From positions 2,480,001 to 2,544,000 of the forward strand of contig CM031555.1 in assembly GCA_018466975.1 (NCBI GenBank): 64,000 nucleotides of DNA. Direction: 5' to 3'. The position numbers and the translations under genes are program-made. The DNA is from Sparassis latifolia (Eukaryota; Basidiomycota; Agaricomycetes; Polyporales; Sparassidaceae). Below the pieces are notes generated by a model. It saw nothing but the letters and a program-made list of their open reading frames with translations. It was not told the DNA's origin and ran no database searches. This document shows, in pieces, positions 41,801-54,908 of the stretch (positions are counted from its first letter, which is position 1; every line of letters starts with the position of its first letter).

Positions 41801-41936
41801 TGTTTCCATGGCTAGCGGGTATGCTCCATCCACCCCATCGTACCGCGAGCCTCACCACGGTTATGCGCACCCGCAATACCAGCAGTACCCGATGATGAAC
41901 GGATACCCTGCGCCGACCACGTTCAATGGTCGTTGA
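38829..41936 (+). CDS. Zn(II)2Cys6 transcription factor, PriB-like
   Basis: Ten exons (38829-38899, 38971-39028, 39089-39156, 39207-39251, 39311-40548, 40602-40699, 40750-40854, 40912-40971, 41020-41272, 41323-41936) give 869 residues. The binuclear zinc cluster is spread over exons 2-4: C-T-V-C-R-Q-A-K-M-K-C, then C-Q-R-C-K-R-A-G-L-D-C, followed by the basic linker H-R-R-G-R-K-P-G-S-R and a coiled-coil dimerisation segment. The middle matches the fungal-specific transcription factor domain (for example A-F-A-C-M-T-Y-W and C-R-M-S-V-E-L-G-L-N). The C-terminus is Pro/Tyr/Ser-rich and probably activating. The zinc cluster and linker resemble PriB of shiitake, described as expressed in primordia; that naming is from memory. 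Targets cannot be read from the sequence. Confidence 0.85.
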
Positions 41937-42534
41937 TTTCACTCCAAATGTTGTTTCCAATGTACATAGCTGCTTCTTCCTTTCCTTTTGCCTGTTTCAT
42001 CTGCGTTGTCGCTGTCCTATTTGTGCTGTCGTCGTTGAGTCACCCGTTCCATATCATAGAGCATATCGTCGCCTAGTGCTGTCTTGGTACCCTGTGTAAA
42101 ACATATTGGTCCCCGATTGTCTCGGTCTTTGTTTGCGAACTGTATGGGCCGCTGTTTGGTCTGTTTGCCTGGCTGTTCTGATCAGATAGAGTGTCCGGCG
42201 ACCGTACTCCGCATTTTAATCGAGCTCGCCGGAGGGGAAGCATGGGCATCTTGCTCGGTGCCCGATTCACCCAAGATTGAAGGCCGGGCCACTGCCGGGA
42301 GCCGCTCGGTAACATCCGGATCACGTAATATTTGGCCGACCCTTGACTTTAGCAGTTTAACTTTACGGGTCATCGACTCCGAAGACCACATATATATGGA
42401 CTAGCCGGAAAAAAAATGTACAAAAAACACGACTGAAAGTGCACCATCGCAATGCCATTCCAGGTAGGCATTACTCATGCTCAGACTTCACCAGTCCACA
42501 GAGCCAGCCAGCGTTGGCAAGGCCAAGCATTATC
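41937..42534. other. Convergent intergenic region (3' flanks of transcription factor and NUP37)
   Basis: 598 bp between the stop codons of convergent genes. The first part is T/C-rich and looks like the 3' UTR of the transcription factor. No gene or repeat recognised; open frames of about 60-100 residues look like chance. Confidence 0.5.
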
Positions 42535-43951
42535 TTATGAATCATCTCCGATGTAGAAGATGACGACTTCACGTCCCACCCCTGCCACAATCCTTGGAAT
42601 CCCACGATCCGCCATGAAGTCAAATGTCCGCACATAGAGTGGACGTGATCCAATGTTATACACGGTCGGCTGCGCTTGGATGTAACCTGTGTTGTACAGG
42701 TGAATGACTGCACCCTTCGTTGGGGGGGCAGCTGATATTGCAAAGTATTCGTGATAGGTTGGACACCATCTAGGAAGACACGTTGGTCAGTAATTCAGTG
42801 GTGCATCAGAAAGTGGTATGCGGGTGGTCGTCACAATATAGGTTTCAACGTACCTGAAGTGGTTACCACCTTCTGTAAAGCTCGCTCCTGAGACGCTGGG
42901 CTTTCCGCCTTGAAGGTTCGCCATATCCCATATGGCAAACTTGGACCCGTAAGCAGCGCCCACTCTGTACGCAGGTGCCACAGAGAGGTCAATAGAGCGA
43001 GAAACGAACGAAGAAACGCGTGCTCACACGTCAGCCGAGTCTCTCCGCCAAGAAACAGACCCTGACCATTTCGTGGCGAGGCCGGTGACAGAATCGGATA
43101 ACGCTCTTGGCTCCACAAGCTCGAGGACGCTCGAGCGCCAGCCGCCCTGTTCGCCTTCGTCAGGGTCGGATCGCCAATCTGTGAGGAAAATAGAGCCACG
43201 GCAGTCCGAGACAAGGAACTCTTTGCTTGTGGTGGGATGAGAATTTACGGTTGTGAGGGGGTGCGGGAACGCCACAACATAGGCAGTGGGTTGTGGCTTG
43301 TTTAGCAAGCCGGATTGCTCGTCCACCTCGGGCAAAGGTGGAGACGCAATGACAATGCTTGGGTCGAGGTCCCAGACCATGAGCATCTTATCATCTGAGC
43401 ACCATTTTAGAAGATCTATCATGCTGGACGCAACAAGCGTACCTGACACAGTCGCGACGTATCTAGAACTGTCTTCGGTTCGCCCTCCGCAGAACGCCAT
43501 GTCGTTCACTTTCCCATGGTGTCCACTCAAGCCACCACCGAAAGGAAACACGTCCTCTTCAGATCCAACAGTTTTTGAGAGAAGGAATAAGCCAAAATCG
43601 GCACCAGCAGCTGCCAGTCTGCGCTCCTCAATAAGTGCACGAAAATAGGGCAAGTGTGGCGGAACGTACTCAAACGACCACTCGTCGGATACTGAGGGTG
43701 AAGTCACGTTCGATGACCATGCCAACGCGGTAATACGCGTGCCGATGTGGAAACTAGCGATGACCTCGCAGGTGGTGGGTGTCTGTCTGGAGAAGTTCAG
43801 CGCGCCAAGGGAGGTTCAAGAGACGCGTTCATACGGTCAAGAGGACTTCCACTGTGTGATTGCCGCCCACAGCGACTAAGTCTGTGCCATCCTCGTGGTA
43901 GCACGCGCGGACGACGTGTACATCTGTTCCGTGAGCGTGTCGAACGTCCAT
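42535..43951 (-). CDS. NUP37: Nucleoporin Nup37, WD40 protein
   Basis: Six exons (43951-43835, 43782-43670, 43618-43443, 43394-43028, 42964-42854, 42769-42535) give 372 residues. WD40-type blades are visible: G-H-H-G-K-V-N-D-M-A-F-C-G, V-A-T-V-S-D-D-K-M-L-M-V-W-D-L, S-K-E-F-L-V-S-D-C-R-G-S-I and K-F-A-I-W-D. Their order and spacing match basidiomycete Nup37, a subunit of the Y (Nup107-160) complex that builds the rings of the nuclear pore and, in S. pombe, pairs with Nup120. The start at 43951 follows the frame of the first blade; an overlapping frame upstream (F-L-P-I-P-P-W-T-F-D) also looks protein-like, so an additional 5' exon is possible. Divergent from the small gene at 44060, 108 bp apart. 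Confidence 0.85.
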
Positions 43952-44059
43952 GGCGGTATTGGAAGAAAGTCGGTATTTGCAGCCACAGTGTTGTTTTGGG
44001 ATGTTAGAAACGCAAGGCGCTGGACAACAAGGCCAAATACCCACCTGCTCTTTCTGTCC

Positions 44060-44227
44060 ATGCCAACCAAGGCCCCAAATCCGTTTCTCTTTCTCGGCAT
44101 TTCCGTCCTCTCCTTCGTTTCTTTCTACGGCCTCATCAAGTATAGAGAGGCCGCTCATCCCGCATCAAAACAGCCTAGACATCAGGACCATCCGCTCGTT
44201 CCACCACGCCGCAAGGACTCGGATTGA
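44060..44227 (+). CDS. Small single-pass membrane protein, 55 residues
   Basis: An intronless ORF. The N-terminus (M-P-T-K-A-P-N-P) is followed by one hydrophobic helix (F-L-F-L-G-I-S-V-L-S-F-V-S-F-Y-G-L-I) and a basic, Pro/His-rich tail ending in R-R-K-D-S-D. I do not recognise a named family; the form is that of small mitochondrial or ER tail proteins. It lies between NUP37 (divergent) and the UMP-CMP kinase (33 bp downstream, same strand), which leaves almost no promoter for the kinase. The two may therefore share a transcript, or this may be an upstream ORF in the kinase leader. Confidence 0.5.
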   Translation: MPTKAPNPFLFLGISVLSFVSFYGLIKYREAAHPASKQPRHQDHPLVPPRRKDSD

Positions 44228-44260
44228 TCTAAAAGCGGCGGCTTGTCGGACACGTATACC

Positions 44261-45381
44261 ATGCCTGCTTTCATTGACAAAATTGCTGGGGCATTGCACC
44301 TTAAGAAACACCATGTTGAAGAGGGTGTTACTACTGCGAAGGCCCCAGAGGATGACGCTGGCTCCAGTGCTCCAACGGCATCAGCAGCGCACAGCACTCC
44401 CAATGCGGATAACGCTCTGGATGTTCCTGCTACTAGTGCTAGTACCACTAAGACTCCGGTTTTTGATGATAGCAAAGTTTCTGTCATCTTCGTTCTTGGT
44501 GGACCCGGAGCCGGTGAGGTCATACACCGTGTAGATCAATACGACGTCGTTCATTGACGCCAACGATTCTCCTTCAGGTAAAGGCACACAATGCGCCAAT
44601 CTCGTCGTGGATTTTGGCTTCCGCCATTTGTCAGGTGGGCTTGCCCGCGCACTTGTTGTGTTGCTTTCTGAACAGGCCGTACAGCGGGAGATCTTCTGCG
44701 TGCAGAACAGAACCGTGAAGGCTCCGAACACGGTGAGATGATCCGCACATACATCAGGGAAGGCCAGGTTGTTCCCATGGAAGTTACGATCAAGTTACTG
44801 GAGAACGCAATGCGTGCTGTGCTGGAGGAGAAGCGCGAAGGCAGCGGCTGGGAAGGTGGCAAGGGCCGCTTCCTCATCGATGGTTTCCCCAGGAAGATGG
44901 ACCAGGCTGTCAAGTTTGACGAAGATGTGCGTTTGTGTTTTACCTCGTTCCTCAGATGCTAGAATGCATCTTCGGTCAGGTTTGCCTTTCTTCGCTTGTG
45001 CTGTACTTTGATACCACGGAAGAGGAAATGACGAAACGTCTTCTGGAGAGAGGCAAGACCAGCGGTAGAGAAGACGACAACGAAGAAAGTATCAAGAAAC
45101 GTTTCAGTATGTCTACTCTTTCACCATGTCATCTCCGAATATTCACGAACGGCGCGACTTCAGAGACGTACAAGGAGCAAACGATGCCTGTCATCGAGTA
45201 CTACAGCAAGCAGAACAAGGTCTCAACTGTATGTTTTGGTGCGATTCGCTGTGCAAATTCCACTTGACCGCTCTATTGTCAGATTGATTCCACAACGACT
45301 ATCGAGGGGGTTCACGAGAAGGCCAAAGCGACTATTGAGCAGCTTTTCGCAGGACAATTCACGCAGAACGTCACTGTCTGA
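44261..45381 (+). CDS. URA6: UMP-CMP kinase (uridylate kinase) with N-terminal extension
   Basis: Six exons (44261-44513, 44578-44634, 44685-44926, 44980-45106, 45164-45228, 45283-45381) give 280 residues. It phosphorylates UMP and CMP with ATP in pyrimidine nucleotide synthesis. Visible motifs: G-G-P-G-A-G-K-G-T-Q (P-loop), H-L-S-A-G-D-L-L-R-A-E, I-D-G-F-P-R-K-M-D-Q, R-L-L-E-R-G-K-T-S-G-R-x-D-D (LID) and F-K-T-Y-K-E-Q-T. About 75 residues precede the P-loop strand: a short amphipathic start, then an Ala/Ser/Thr-rich low-complexity part. That is much longer than the usual bacterial or animal N-terminus and may be a targeting or regulatory tail. Confidence 0.92.
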
Positions 45382-45543
45382 ACGTCTATCTGTTGCATAC
45401 AACATGCCAGTTACAATGATACCGACGAGATTACTTAGATACAGCGCCACTCTTGACAGCTACAACATAATTAGAATCTTTCTGGACAAAGACACTGTCT
45501 CCGCTAAGATATCCTCCACTTGCAATCTTCCAACCTATCGATG

Positions 45544-46760
45544 TCATGCAAAAACTAAGAACCTGCACTTATTCCTTGAGAATCTGGCAAAGCTGGTCGC
45601 CTTGCCCCCGTTCTCTATACGAAGAATATCCCCGTCAGCGCAGACTAAGTGAGCAGGCTCATCGCTCTCGTCCTGTATGCTCTCGTTAGTCCCTGACAGG
45701 CAGGTCACACGCACTGCTGATCACTCACAGGCTTCCATTCCCATCCACCGCATCGGAAATATTCGACCACCGTCGGGCCGTTCCCCTCATCAACGGTGCT
45801 ACCGTCATTCGCATACCGCATGCTCGCATGCGCGCCATTACGGTACGCAGCTTGCAGTACAGACCCGAGTTTAGGTGCAAACGCCGCCCTCGTGCCTTCC
45901 GAGTCCACTGAGATCGAGGGGTCTCTGAAGGGACGAACGACGACAAGGTCAAACGATGCTTCTGTGGGCTTGAAGTCCGACTGCAACGGCGTGATCCTGA
46001 ACTGGGGCTCCAGGCGGTCCACGTTGACTGTGGACACGAAGTAGGCAAACGGGCCCTCGAGGACCAGCGGCGCGTCCTTCGTGCTCTGCAGGTGCGGCAC
46101 GAACTTGCCCTCAGCTGGGTCGTAGATGTGTACTCGGCCGGCGTTCATGGCAGGGTGCAGCCTGACGGTGGCGCGGTACCAGCGAGTGATGTTTTGGCGC
46201 GCCGCGACCTTGAAGCGCTCGATGCCCGGCACGGAGGAGCGCAAAGCCTCCGAGTCGTGCAGGATGGAGGCATGCAGAGCGGTTGACGTTACCACCGCGG
46301 ATGCTACTGACCGACGCGGCTTGTCTGGAGCGTCGAGGTCGGTGAGGGCGAGTGTCAGAGGAATGGTGGGCCTGTCGTTAACGAAGGCCTGCACCGATTT
46401 CAGCTTGTAGTCTGCGTGATCCACCTCGCCGGTGTGGGGGAAGATGGATGAATACAGCGCATTTGCTGTCCCACACGGCACGAGTGCGAAGGAGACGTCG
46501 GCCTTCGGGTCTGGCGCGTTGATGATCTCGTGCAGAGTGCCATCACCGGCGCCGAGGACGACAGTGATGGGACCTTCTTGTGCAAATGATTCACGGAGAG
46601 CGGACGCAGCGTGGCCTTGGCTTTCTGTGACGATGATCTTGTCGACAACCTTTGAGCTCTTCTCGATGAGAGGCAGGACGTGCTCCTGAAACAGCTCATT
46701 GGCGGTGCCGTCCCCGCAGACCGGGTTGTAAATGACGAACACGGGCATTATTCGATGCAA
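45544..46760 (-). CDS. Diacylglycerol/sphingoid long-chain-base kinase-like protein
   Basis: Two exons (46760-45729 and 45672-45544) give 386 residues counting from ATG 46760; ATG 46748 (M-P-V-F-V-I-Y-N-P) is equally likely and fits the family better. The DAGK catalytic fold is shown by V-F-V-I-Y-N-P-V-C-G-D-G at the start, the nucleotide loop V-L-G-A-G-D-G-T-L-H-E (GGDGT with Ala for the second Gly) and V-P-C-G-T-A-N-A-L. The C-terminus L-V-C-A-D-G-D-I fits the conserved D-G-E/D segment of sphingosine kinases. Such enzymes phosphorylate sphingoid bases or diacylglycerol at membranes; the exact lipid cannot be told here. It is divergent from NIT2, about 190 bp apart. Confidence 0.8.
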
Positions 46761-46948
46761 AATGAGCAGCTGCAGTATTCTCTGTTCGCGAATGAGGCGA
46801 GAGCTGTGGAGAAAGCAATATTAATATTCGTTACGCACCGGGATAATCGTGATTAGCCTGAGTACACTGGAGAGACGCCGGGTAGAATCTGGATTATCGC
46901 GATCGGGGATGAAACTCTCGGAGATCTTATCTTATCTCTCGTCCCCTC

Positions 46949-48525
46949 ATGCAGGCTCTCCGCTCCTCCGTCAGTCTGCTCTTCAGGCCCTCGTCCATAG
47001 CGCGCCCCATGTCGTCCGGAAGTGCCCCTCCTGCCTTCAAGCCTTTCAATCTGGCACTCATACAGCTTGGCCAGGTCACTGCAGACAAGGCTGGTGCGTC
47101 CAGCTTACTGTTCGACGGTGATCCCCGGACCTATCAATAATCTCTGGACAGCCAACTTGAAGCATGCGCGGGAGATGATTCTCAAGGCGGCCGGCGGCGA
47201 CGGAGGGGCAAAGCCAAAGCCCGACTTAGTTGTTCTTCCTGTGAGTATTGTTTCGATCTACCCTTGCCTCGTCTCATCTCAAGTCATCCAGGAATGTTTC
47301 AACTCCCCTTACGGCCACGTACATTTTCCGGTGTATGCAGAGACTATCGGATACACACCAGGCAAACCCTATGATGTAGTAGCATCTGTGAGCGAGTCTG
47401 TCAAGGTGCTCTCCTCGACAGCCAAGGAAGCCGGCGTCTGGCTTCTCGGAGGTGTGTTTGATTGATACTCAATGAATCTTCGTTTATGTTCTAATTGGGC
47501 TATAGGATCGATACCCGAGCGCGATACTGACGGTTTTAAAATCTACAATACAGCAACTGTCTACTCACCTAGAGGTCTGTTTGAGTGACCTCCGCGCGTT
47601 TGTTGTCGCGTCATTGCGTTCTTAGGTGAACTAGTCGCGACGCATCGCAAAGTTCACCTGTTTGACATCGATATACCCGGAAAGATCACCTTTAAGGCAG
47701 GTACCGGTCATGGATCCGTGATTCGCTCGCTGAAGCGCAACTCAAGGAAAGCGAGACATTGACGGGAGGCACTACCATGAACTTCTTTGACACAGGTCTA
47801 GCCGTGCGCTCTTCCCGTGTCTCTCACCGCTGAGACCGTAACACAGACTTTGCCCGTATCGGTTTGGGCATCTGCTACGATATACGTTTCCCCGAGCTCG
47901 CGATGACCAGCGCACGGAAAGGTGCATTACAGGATTCTGTGCGTATCTCCGCGATGCTCATTCGATTTGCCTTTCGCCAGGCTGCCAGATCATCATCTAT
48001 CCCTCTGCATTCAACATGACCACCGGTCCATTACATTGGGAGCTATTGCAGCGAGCGAGGTTGGCACGAGAAATCTATGTCCACGATAACTTTGTTTGAT
48101 CACTATGCCGCACAGAGCCGTCGACAACCAAGTGTACTTCTCCATGTGTAGCCCTGCACGGGATCTGACTGCTGGATACCACGCGGTGAGCGCTGCGATC
48201 AAGTGGTCGGCCATCCTGCTGAGCAGTACTTCGACAGTGGGGTCACTCGATGGTTGTCGATCCGATGTGAGCATTTTATCGCGGCCAGCGAGATGGCGTC
48301 TGACATGTGGTATCTGCAGGGGCAATGTTCTCGCAGAGGCGGAAGATGGGGAGGAGATTATCTACGTGCACATAGGTACGGCGACCTGCGACGCGGCGGA
48401 ATATTTGTAACAGTGACAAATCGCCGTTTGCAGATCCACTGCCATTCCACGAAGCACGGGCGGGGATCCCGGTGACGGTTCAAAGGCGGTTCGATGTGTA
48501 CCCCGATGTGAGCGAGGGGTTGTGA
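46949..48525 (+). CDS. NIT2: Nit2-type omega-amidase (nitrilase superfamily)
   Basis: Twelve exons (46949-47093, 47152-47240, 47292-47451, 47506-47574, 47626-47696, 47747-47795, 47847-47921, 47981-48059, 48116-48185, 48238-48266, 48320-48375, 48434-48525) give 327 residues. The Glu-Lys-Cys triad is complete: [14 protein letters not shown] and [10 protein letters not shown]. Nit2 hydrolyses alpha-ketoglutaramate and alpha-ketosuccinamate, clearing products of glutamine and asparagine transamination. The first 25 residues ([13 protein letters not shown]) are basic and hydroxylated like a mitochondrial presequence; a cytosolic form could start at Met 21. The intron at 47697-47746 is modelled as GC-AG (AAG|GCAGGT). 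A GT donor at 47701 would leave a 35-nt intron and insert residues into the conserved F-K-E-S-E-T-L. Confidence 0.9.
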
Positions 48526-48773
48526 TATTCTCTTGCGCGATGTTGCGACGTTATGTACAGTGTGGAAAATACATATGTTTTTGTTTCGCATTTCACATAA
48601 CGGAGATGACGCCCGATCAGGAAGACGAGCGCCTATTCGTGGGCGAAATTTCTGGCAGGTTCCACCGCATTCGACCCGTCCGTTTTAATCCTCCCTCCCT
48701 TCGTTCGGTCTTTACTCATCTCTGTCCTTCTTACCACTCACTCTCATCTCCACTGCTCACCCCATACCCGACG

Positions 48774-50246
48774 ATGGTGAAGGAAACGTGAGCTGCCACG
48801 TGCGCTTTATGCGACCCTGAAGACTGATCATACTGCCTCGCCACAGCAAATACTACGACCTGCTAGACGCATCCTCAGGTGCTTCAGAAGCCGACTTGAA
48901 GAAGGCGTATCGCAAAAAGTGTGTTTCGAGTTTCTGTCGTGGGTCCGTCCTATCGCTCATCTGGTGTTGTACAGGGCCTTGCGCTTGCACCCCGACAAGG
49001 GCGGGGATCCCGAGCTTTTCAAAGAAGTGACACATGCGTACGCCTCAAATGATAACCGCTTTGCGACGCTGTTCACCTCTACTCTGCAGATATGAAATTC
49101 TTGCAGATCCACAGAAGCGAAGCATATATGATGCACGGGGAGAGGCGGGTTTGTCGGAGTCGGGAGGAATGGGCGGGATGGATCCACAGGTATGGCCGGT
49201 TCTGCGTACTCCACGTTTCATTGTACTTGAGGTTTTTTTCAGGATCTGTTCAGCCAATTGTTCGGCGGCGGCGGTTTCTTCGGTGGCGGGCCATCACGAA
49301 ACCCCGGTCCTCGCAAAACGAAGGATCTTGTGCACCGTGTACATGTCACGCTCGAGGACCTCTACAAGGGCAAGACGTCGAAGCTCGCGCTCACTCGCAA
49401 CGTGATCTGCAGCAAGTGCAACGGCAAAGGCGGAAAGGAAGGCGCCGTGCAGACGTGTACTTCATGTAACGGCAACGGTGTCAAGATCACGCTCCGCCAG
49501 ATGGGCCCGATGATCCAGCAGATCCAGCAATCGTGCGACAACTGCAACGGCACGGGCGAGATGATCAACCAGAAAGACAAGTGCAAGACGTGCAATGGGA
49601 AGAAGGTCGTCTCCGAGAAGAAGATGCTCGAGGTGCACATTGACAAAGGCATGAAGGGTGGCCAGACTATCACCTTCAGAGGCGAGAGTGACCAGGCGCC
49701 GGGCATCACCCCGGGCGATGTCATCATTGTGATTGAGGAGAAACAACATGAGCGGTTCAAGCGGCAGGATAACGACTTGTTCTACGAGCACGAGGTGGAC
49801 TTGTTGACTGCATTGGCTGGCGGCCAGTTTGCGATCAAGCATTTAGACGATCGGGCACTTATTGTCAAGATCGCGCCTGGAGAAGTCATCAAACACGGTA
49901 TGCATATTCTCTCGCGACTCGTGTGTCGAGCTGTCGTTGAAAACTTTCTGTAGACGACCTGAAGGTGATTCAGGGACAAGGGATGCCATCGCAGCGACAC
50001 CACGAGCCTGGCGACATGTTTGTGCACTTCACCGTCAAATTCCCCGACCACATTGACCCAGAGGTGATCCCGTTGCTTGAACGCGTGCTGCCACCGCGGG
50101 CGGCGATGGAGAAGTTGCCGAAGAGCATGATGCAGGAGGAGGTGGAGCTGATGCAGGTGGACCAGCGACAACGGGTGCGGGCAAGTGGTGGAGAGCCGAT
50201 GGACGAGGATGAGGGGGAGCCCCGGGTGCAGTGTGCGAACCAATGA
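48774..50246 (+). CDS. YDJ1: Type I Hsp40 co-chaperone, Ydj1/Mas5-like
   Basis: Six exons (48774-48787, 48847-48918, 48975-49037, 49090-49189, 49243-49897, 49954-50246) give 398 residues. The J domain has K-Y-Y-D-L-L and H-P-D-K, interrupted by an intron between Lys and Ala of the first helix pair. A Gly/Phe-rich segment (F-G-G-G-G-F-F-G-G-G) and four CxxCxGxG-type zinc repeats follow (C-S-K-C-N-G, C-T-S-C-N-G, C-D-N-C-N-G, C-K-T-C-N-G), then the two substrate-binding beta domains. The C-terminus C-A-N-Q is a CaaX box with Gln last, as in Ydj1 (farnesylated, ER/cytosol face). It stimulates Hsp70 ATPase and delivers unfolded clients. The first coding exon is 14 nt. Confidence 0.94.
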
Positions 50247-50614
50247 TGTGGTCGTCGGGGGACGGACTGTATATCGGGTGCCATGTCAATTGCCCGGTTT
50301 CTGCTGCATCCATCGTAAGCTAATATTGTACCACGGCGTAGTTGCATCCACAACTAGATTTTTCTTTCATGTCTACCGCGGAGGATGGAATGTCAGACTT
50401 TGTACAATTTGTTTCCGGAGCTAGCTAGTGCTATCGCTCGTGTAGGCGCGACGGGCACGTGAACGCAGGACTAGTGAACATAGCACTCTCACTTGTCCTC
50501 ATACCCTCCTTTCGACGATACCTTCCTTTGCTTTCCCCTCTCCCTTCACATCGTGAGTACCTCGACGCGACCTGTACCCATCTTTCTCGCTCATGCACTC
50601 TCTTAGCGCACGCA
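50247..50614. other. Intergenic region between YDJ1 and the Rho gene
   Basis: 368 bp. The 3' flank of YDJ1 is followed by a pyrimidine-rich stretch (about 50500-50600) immediately before the Rho start, typical of strong fungal promoters. No gene recognised. Confidence 0.5.
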
Positions 50615-51436
50615 ATGCCGAACGTATCCTCTTATCCCCCCGGAGAGCCTTCGGCGCCGCCACGCCGCCCAGACATCAAGAGGAAACTCGTCGTTGTCGG
50701 TGACGGTACGCGTCTTTTGTCCATCACACGTCGTTTTTGTGCCTTTTGAACTCCTATTTCTCACCATCAAGGCGGCTGCGGCAAGACATGTCTCCTCATC
50801 GTGTATGCAGAGAACCGCTTTCCCGAGGTGCTTCCACCCGTACTATATGCATTTCATTACGCGTCTGACACCACCCACTCCGCGCCACAGGCATATATAC
50901 CGACCGTGTTCGAGAACTATGTCACTCAGGTGCAATTCGACGGCAAGCTCGTCGAACTTGCGCTCTGGGATACAGCGGGACAGGAAGAGTACGACCGGCT
51001 AAGGCCACTAAGTTACCCAGAAAGCGACGTCATCCTCGTCGTGTTCTCCGTCGATTTCCCCGTCAGCCTCGCGAACGTCCAGGATAAGGTGCGTCCCTTT
51101 CCTCGAGATTGCCCTGGCGCGTCGAACCGACCCTCCTGCGCGTAGTGGTATCCGGAGGTTGCTCATTTTTGTGAGGACACGCCGCTTATACTTGTGGCGA
51201 CGAAGATCGACCTGCGGAGAGACGAACAGACACGGCGGATGCTGGGCGCGCAAGGGCAGACGCCCGTGTCGTCGGAGCAGGGCGCGAGCGTCGCGCGGGA
51301 GATCGGCGCGAAATACATCGAGTGTTCAGCGAAGACAGGTACGAACGTACAAGAAGTATTCCATCTCGCGCTGAGGGAGAGTATGAGGGGGCGATGGGGG
51401 AAGATTGTGAAGCAGCGGCGGTGCGTGGTGACGTGA
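50615..51436 (+). CDS. Rho-family small GTPase
   Basis: Four exons (50615-50705, 50772-50827, 50891-51088, 51146-51436) give 211 residues. G-D-G-G-C-G-K-T, the effector region [26 protein letters not shown], the Rho insert after T-K-I-D-L-R, and E-C-S-A-K are all present. The C-terminus has basic K-Q-R-R followed by C-V-V-T, a CaaX prenylation box. About 20 residues (Pro/Ser-rich) precede the core. Rho proteins control cell-wall synthesis, actin polarity and the cell-integrity pathway. It is closer to the Rho1/Rho2/Rho3 group than to Cdc42 or Rac, but I cannot assign the exact orthologue. Confidence 0.9.
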
Positions 51437-51581
51437 CGGGGGGTGCATGGCAAGACGGGGAGGTGATCAGATGGACGCGCATTCGTTGAGTTATCCTGCA
51501 CATCGCATTTGCTTTTGATCTATCAGCATTACAGTAGAGCTGTACGCTATACATTGTACTGACCTTTTGGTTTCTCGCATC

Positions 51582-52307
51582 TCATTCTGCTTTCGTGGGG
51601 CGCGGATAGAGGCGACGTGCAGTCTTGACAGACACAGACACGAGGTAGGCAAACATGAGGAGCATGACGGCTGCAGTGCCGACGTCGATGTAGCGCAGGT
51701 CGTCGGATACGCCCACCGGTATTGTGACCTCTAGGTCGTGTGGAAATGCATCATAGGGTATGACGGAGAGACGAGAGGACGGAAACAATTTGGGGGGTAC
51801 GTATGGCGCCAAGTCGTCGGGCATGGAATGCGCGGCTGCTAGATTGTTAGGCACAGGCTTCGGAGCGGTTGATTCAGGCGTACCGGAAGTCGGGCAAGCC
51901 CAGAAAGCGGTAGGCGGACGCAAGGAAATGGAGTGGTACGGTGACTGCGAAGCGGGGACAGGATTCCCGTAGCGGGCATGCAGAGGAACGTCTAGCGTAA
52001 GATCAGAGATGGCATTCTCTGCGAGAAATGCATGGAGCAACAGGACAGAATCTGCGGAGGCTACGGCGGCGACAGGCAGCTCGAGATCGTCGGAGCCGTG
52101 GAGCTGGACGCGGTAGGCGGTGCGCTGGGCGAGTTCGTGCTGGTCGGCATAGAGGTCGGGGACGAGGACATAGAGGACGTGCAGCGAGCAGTGTCGGACC
52201 AGCGACGAGGAGACAGGGATCGTCGTCCTCGCGGAGAGGTGAAAACCTTGCTGGGAGAGCGAGGCGTGCATGCTCAGGCTGCTGCAGCCTTGGGTAGCTG
52301 GGAGCAC
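51582..52307 (-). CDS. PBN1: Pbn1/PIG-X, GPI mannosyltransferase I subunit
   Basis: A single open frame of 241 residues from ATG 52307; ATG 52271 (M-H-A-S-L-S-Q-Q-G-F-H) may be the real start. The conserved PIG-X signature is present: D-V-P-L-H-A-R-Y-G-N-P, then Y-H-S-I-S-L-R-P-P and W-A-C-P, before a C-terminal transmembrane helix (A-A-V-M-L-L-M-F-A-Y-L-V-S-V-S-V) and a basic tail. PIG-X/Pbn1 is an ER type I membrane protein that stabilises PIG-M (Gpi14), which adds the first mannose to GPI. No signal peptide is obvious; in the family one is often missing or weak. It is divergent from the PFK-2 gene with only 53-90 bp between starts. Confidence 0.75.
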   Translation of the reverse strand: MLPATQGCSSLSMHASLSQQGFHLSARTTIPVSSSLVRHCSLHVLYVLVPDLYADQHELAQRTAYRVQLHGSDDLELPVAAVASADSVLLLHAFLAENAISDLTLDVPLHARYGNPVPASQSPYHSISLRPPTAFWACPTSGTPESTAPKPVPNNLAAAHSMPDDLAPYVPPKLFPSSRLSVIPYDAFPHDLEVTIPVGVSDDLRYIDVGTAAVMLLMFAYLVSVSVKTARRLYPRPTKAE

Positions 52308-52360
52308 ACGGCAAGACGCGTCTGAGCACGTGCACGTTCCTCTCTTCCGCGACGACGACG

Positions 52361-54742
<2,382 letters not shown>

Positions 54743-54908
54743 GGGAAACGGTATCAGTTACACCGGGCGAGATACCTACCCCACCATTAATCCGGAATAA
54801 GCAGGGAGGTTGTATCACCAGTTTAGAACCCCTCAGAGCAAGATGTGTATCAATATACAGTGAATTAGAACCTTCTCCGTTCTGGTGCCCGCTCGCGATG
54901 CTGTGACT

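Noticed and set aside
43876..44100. Overlapping minus-strand frame at the NUP37 start with F-L-P-I-P-P-W-T-F-D
   Set aside because: It cannot be joined to the WD40 frame through a supported splice site; kept only as a note on the uncertain start.
47697..47746. Alternative GT-AG reading of the NIT2 intron (GTACCG...GAAG)
   Set aside because: It would make a 35-nt intron, shorter than any other well-supported one here, and insert five residues in a conserved stretch; the GC-AG reading of 50 nt restores the family sequence.
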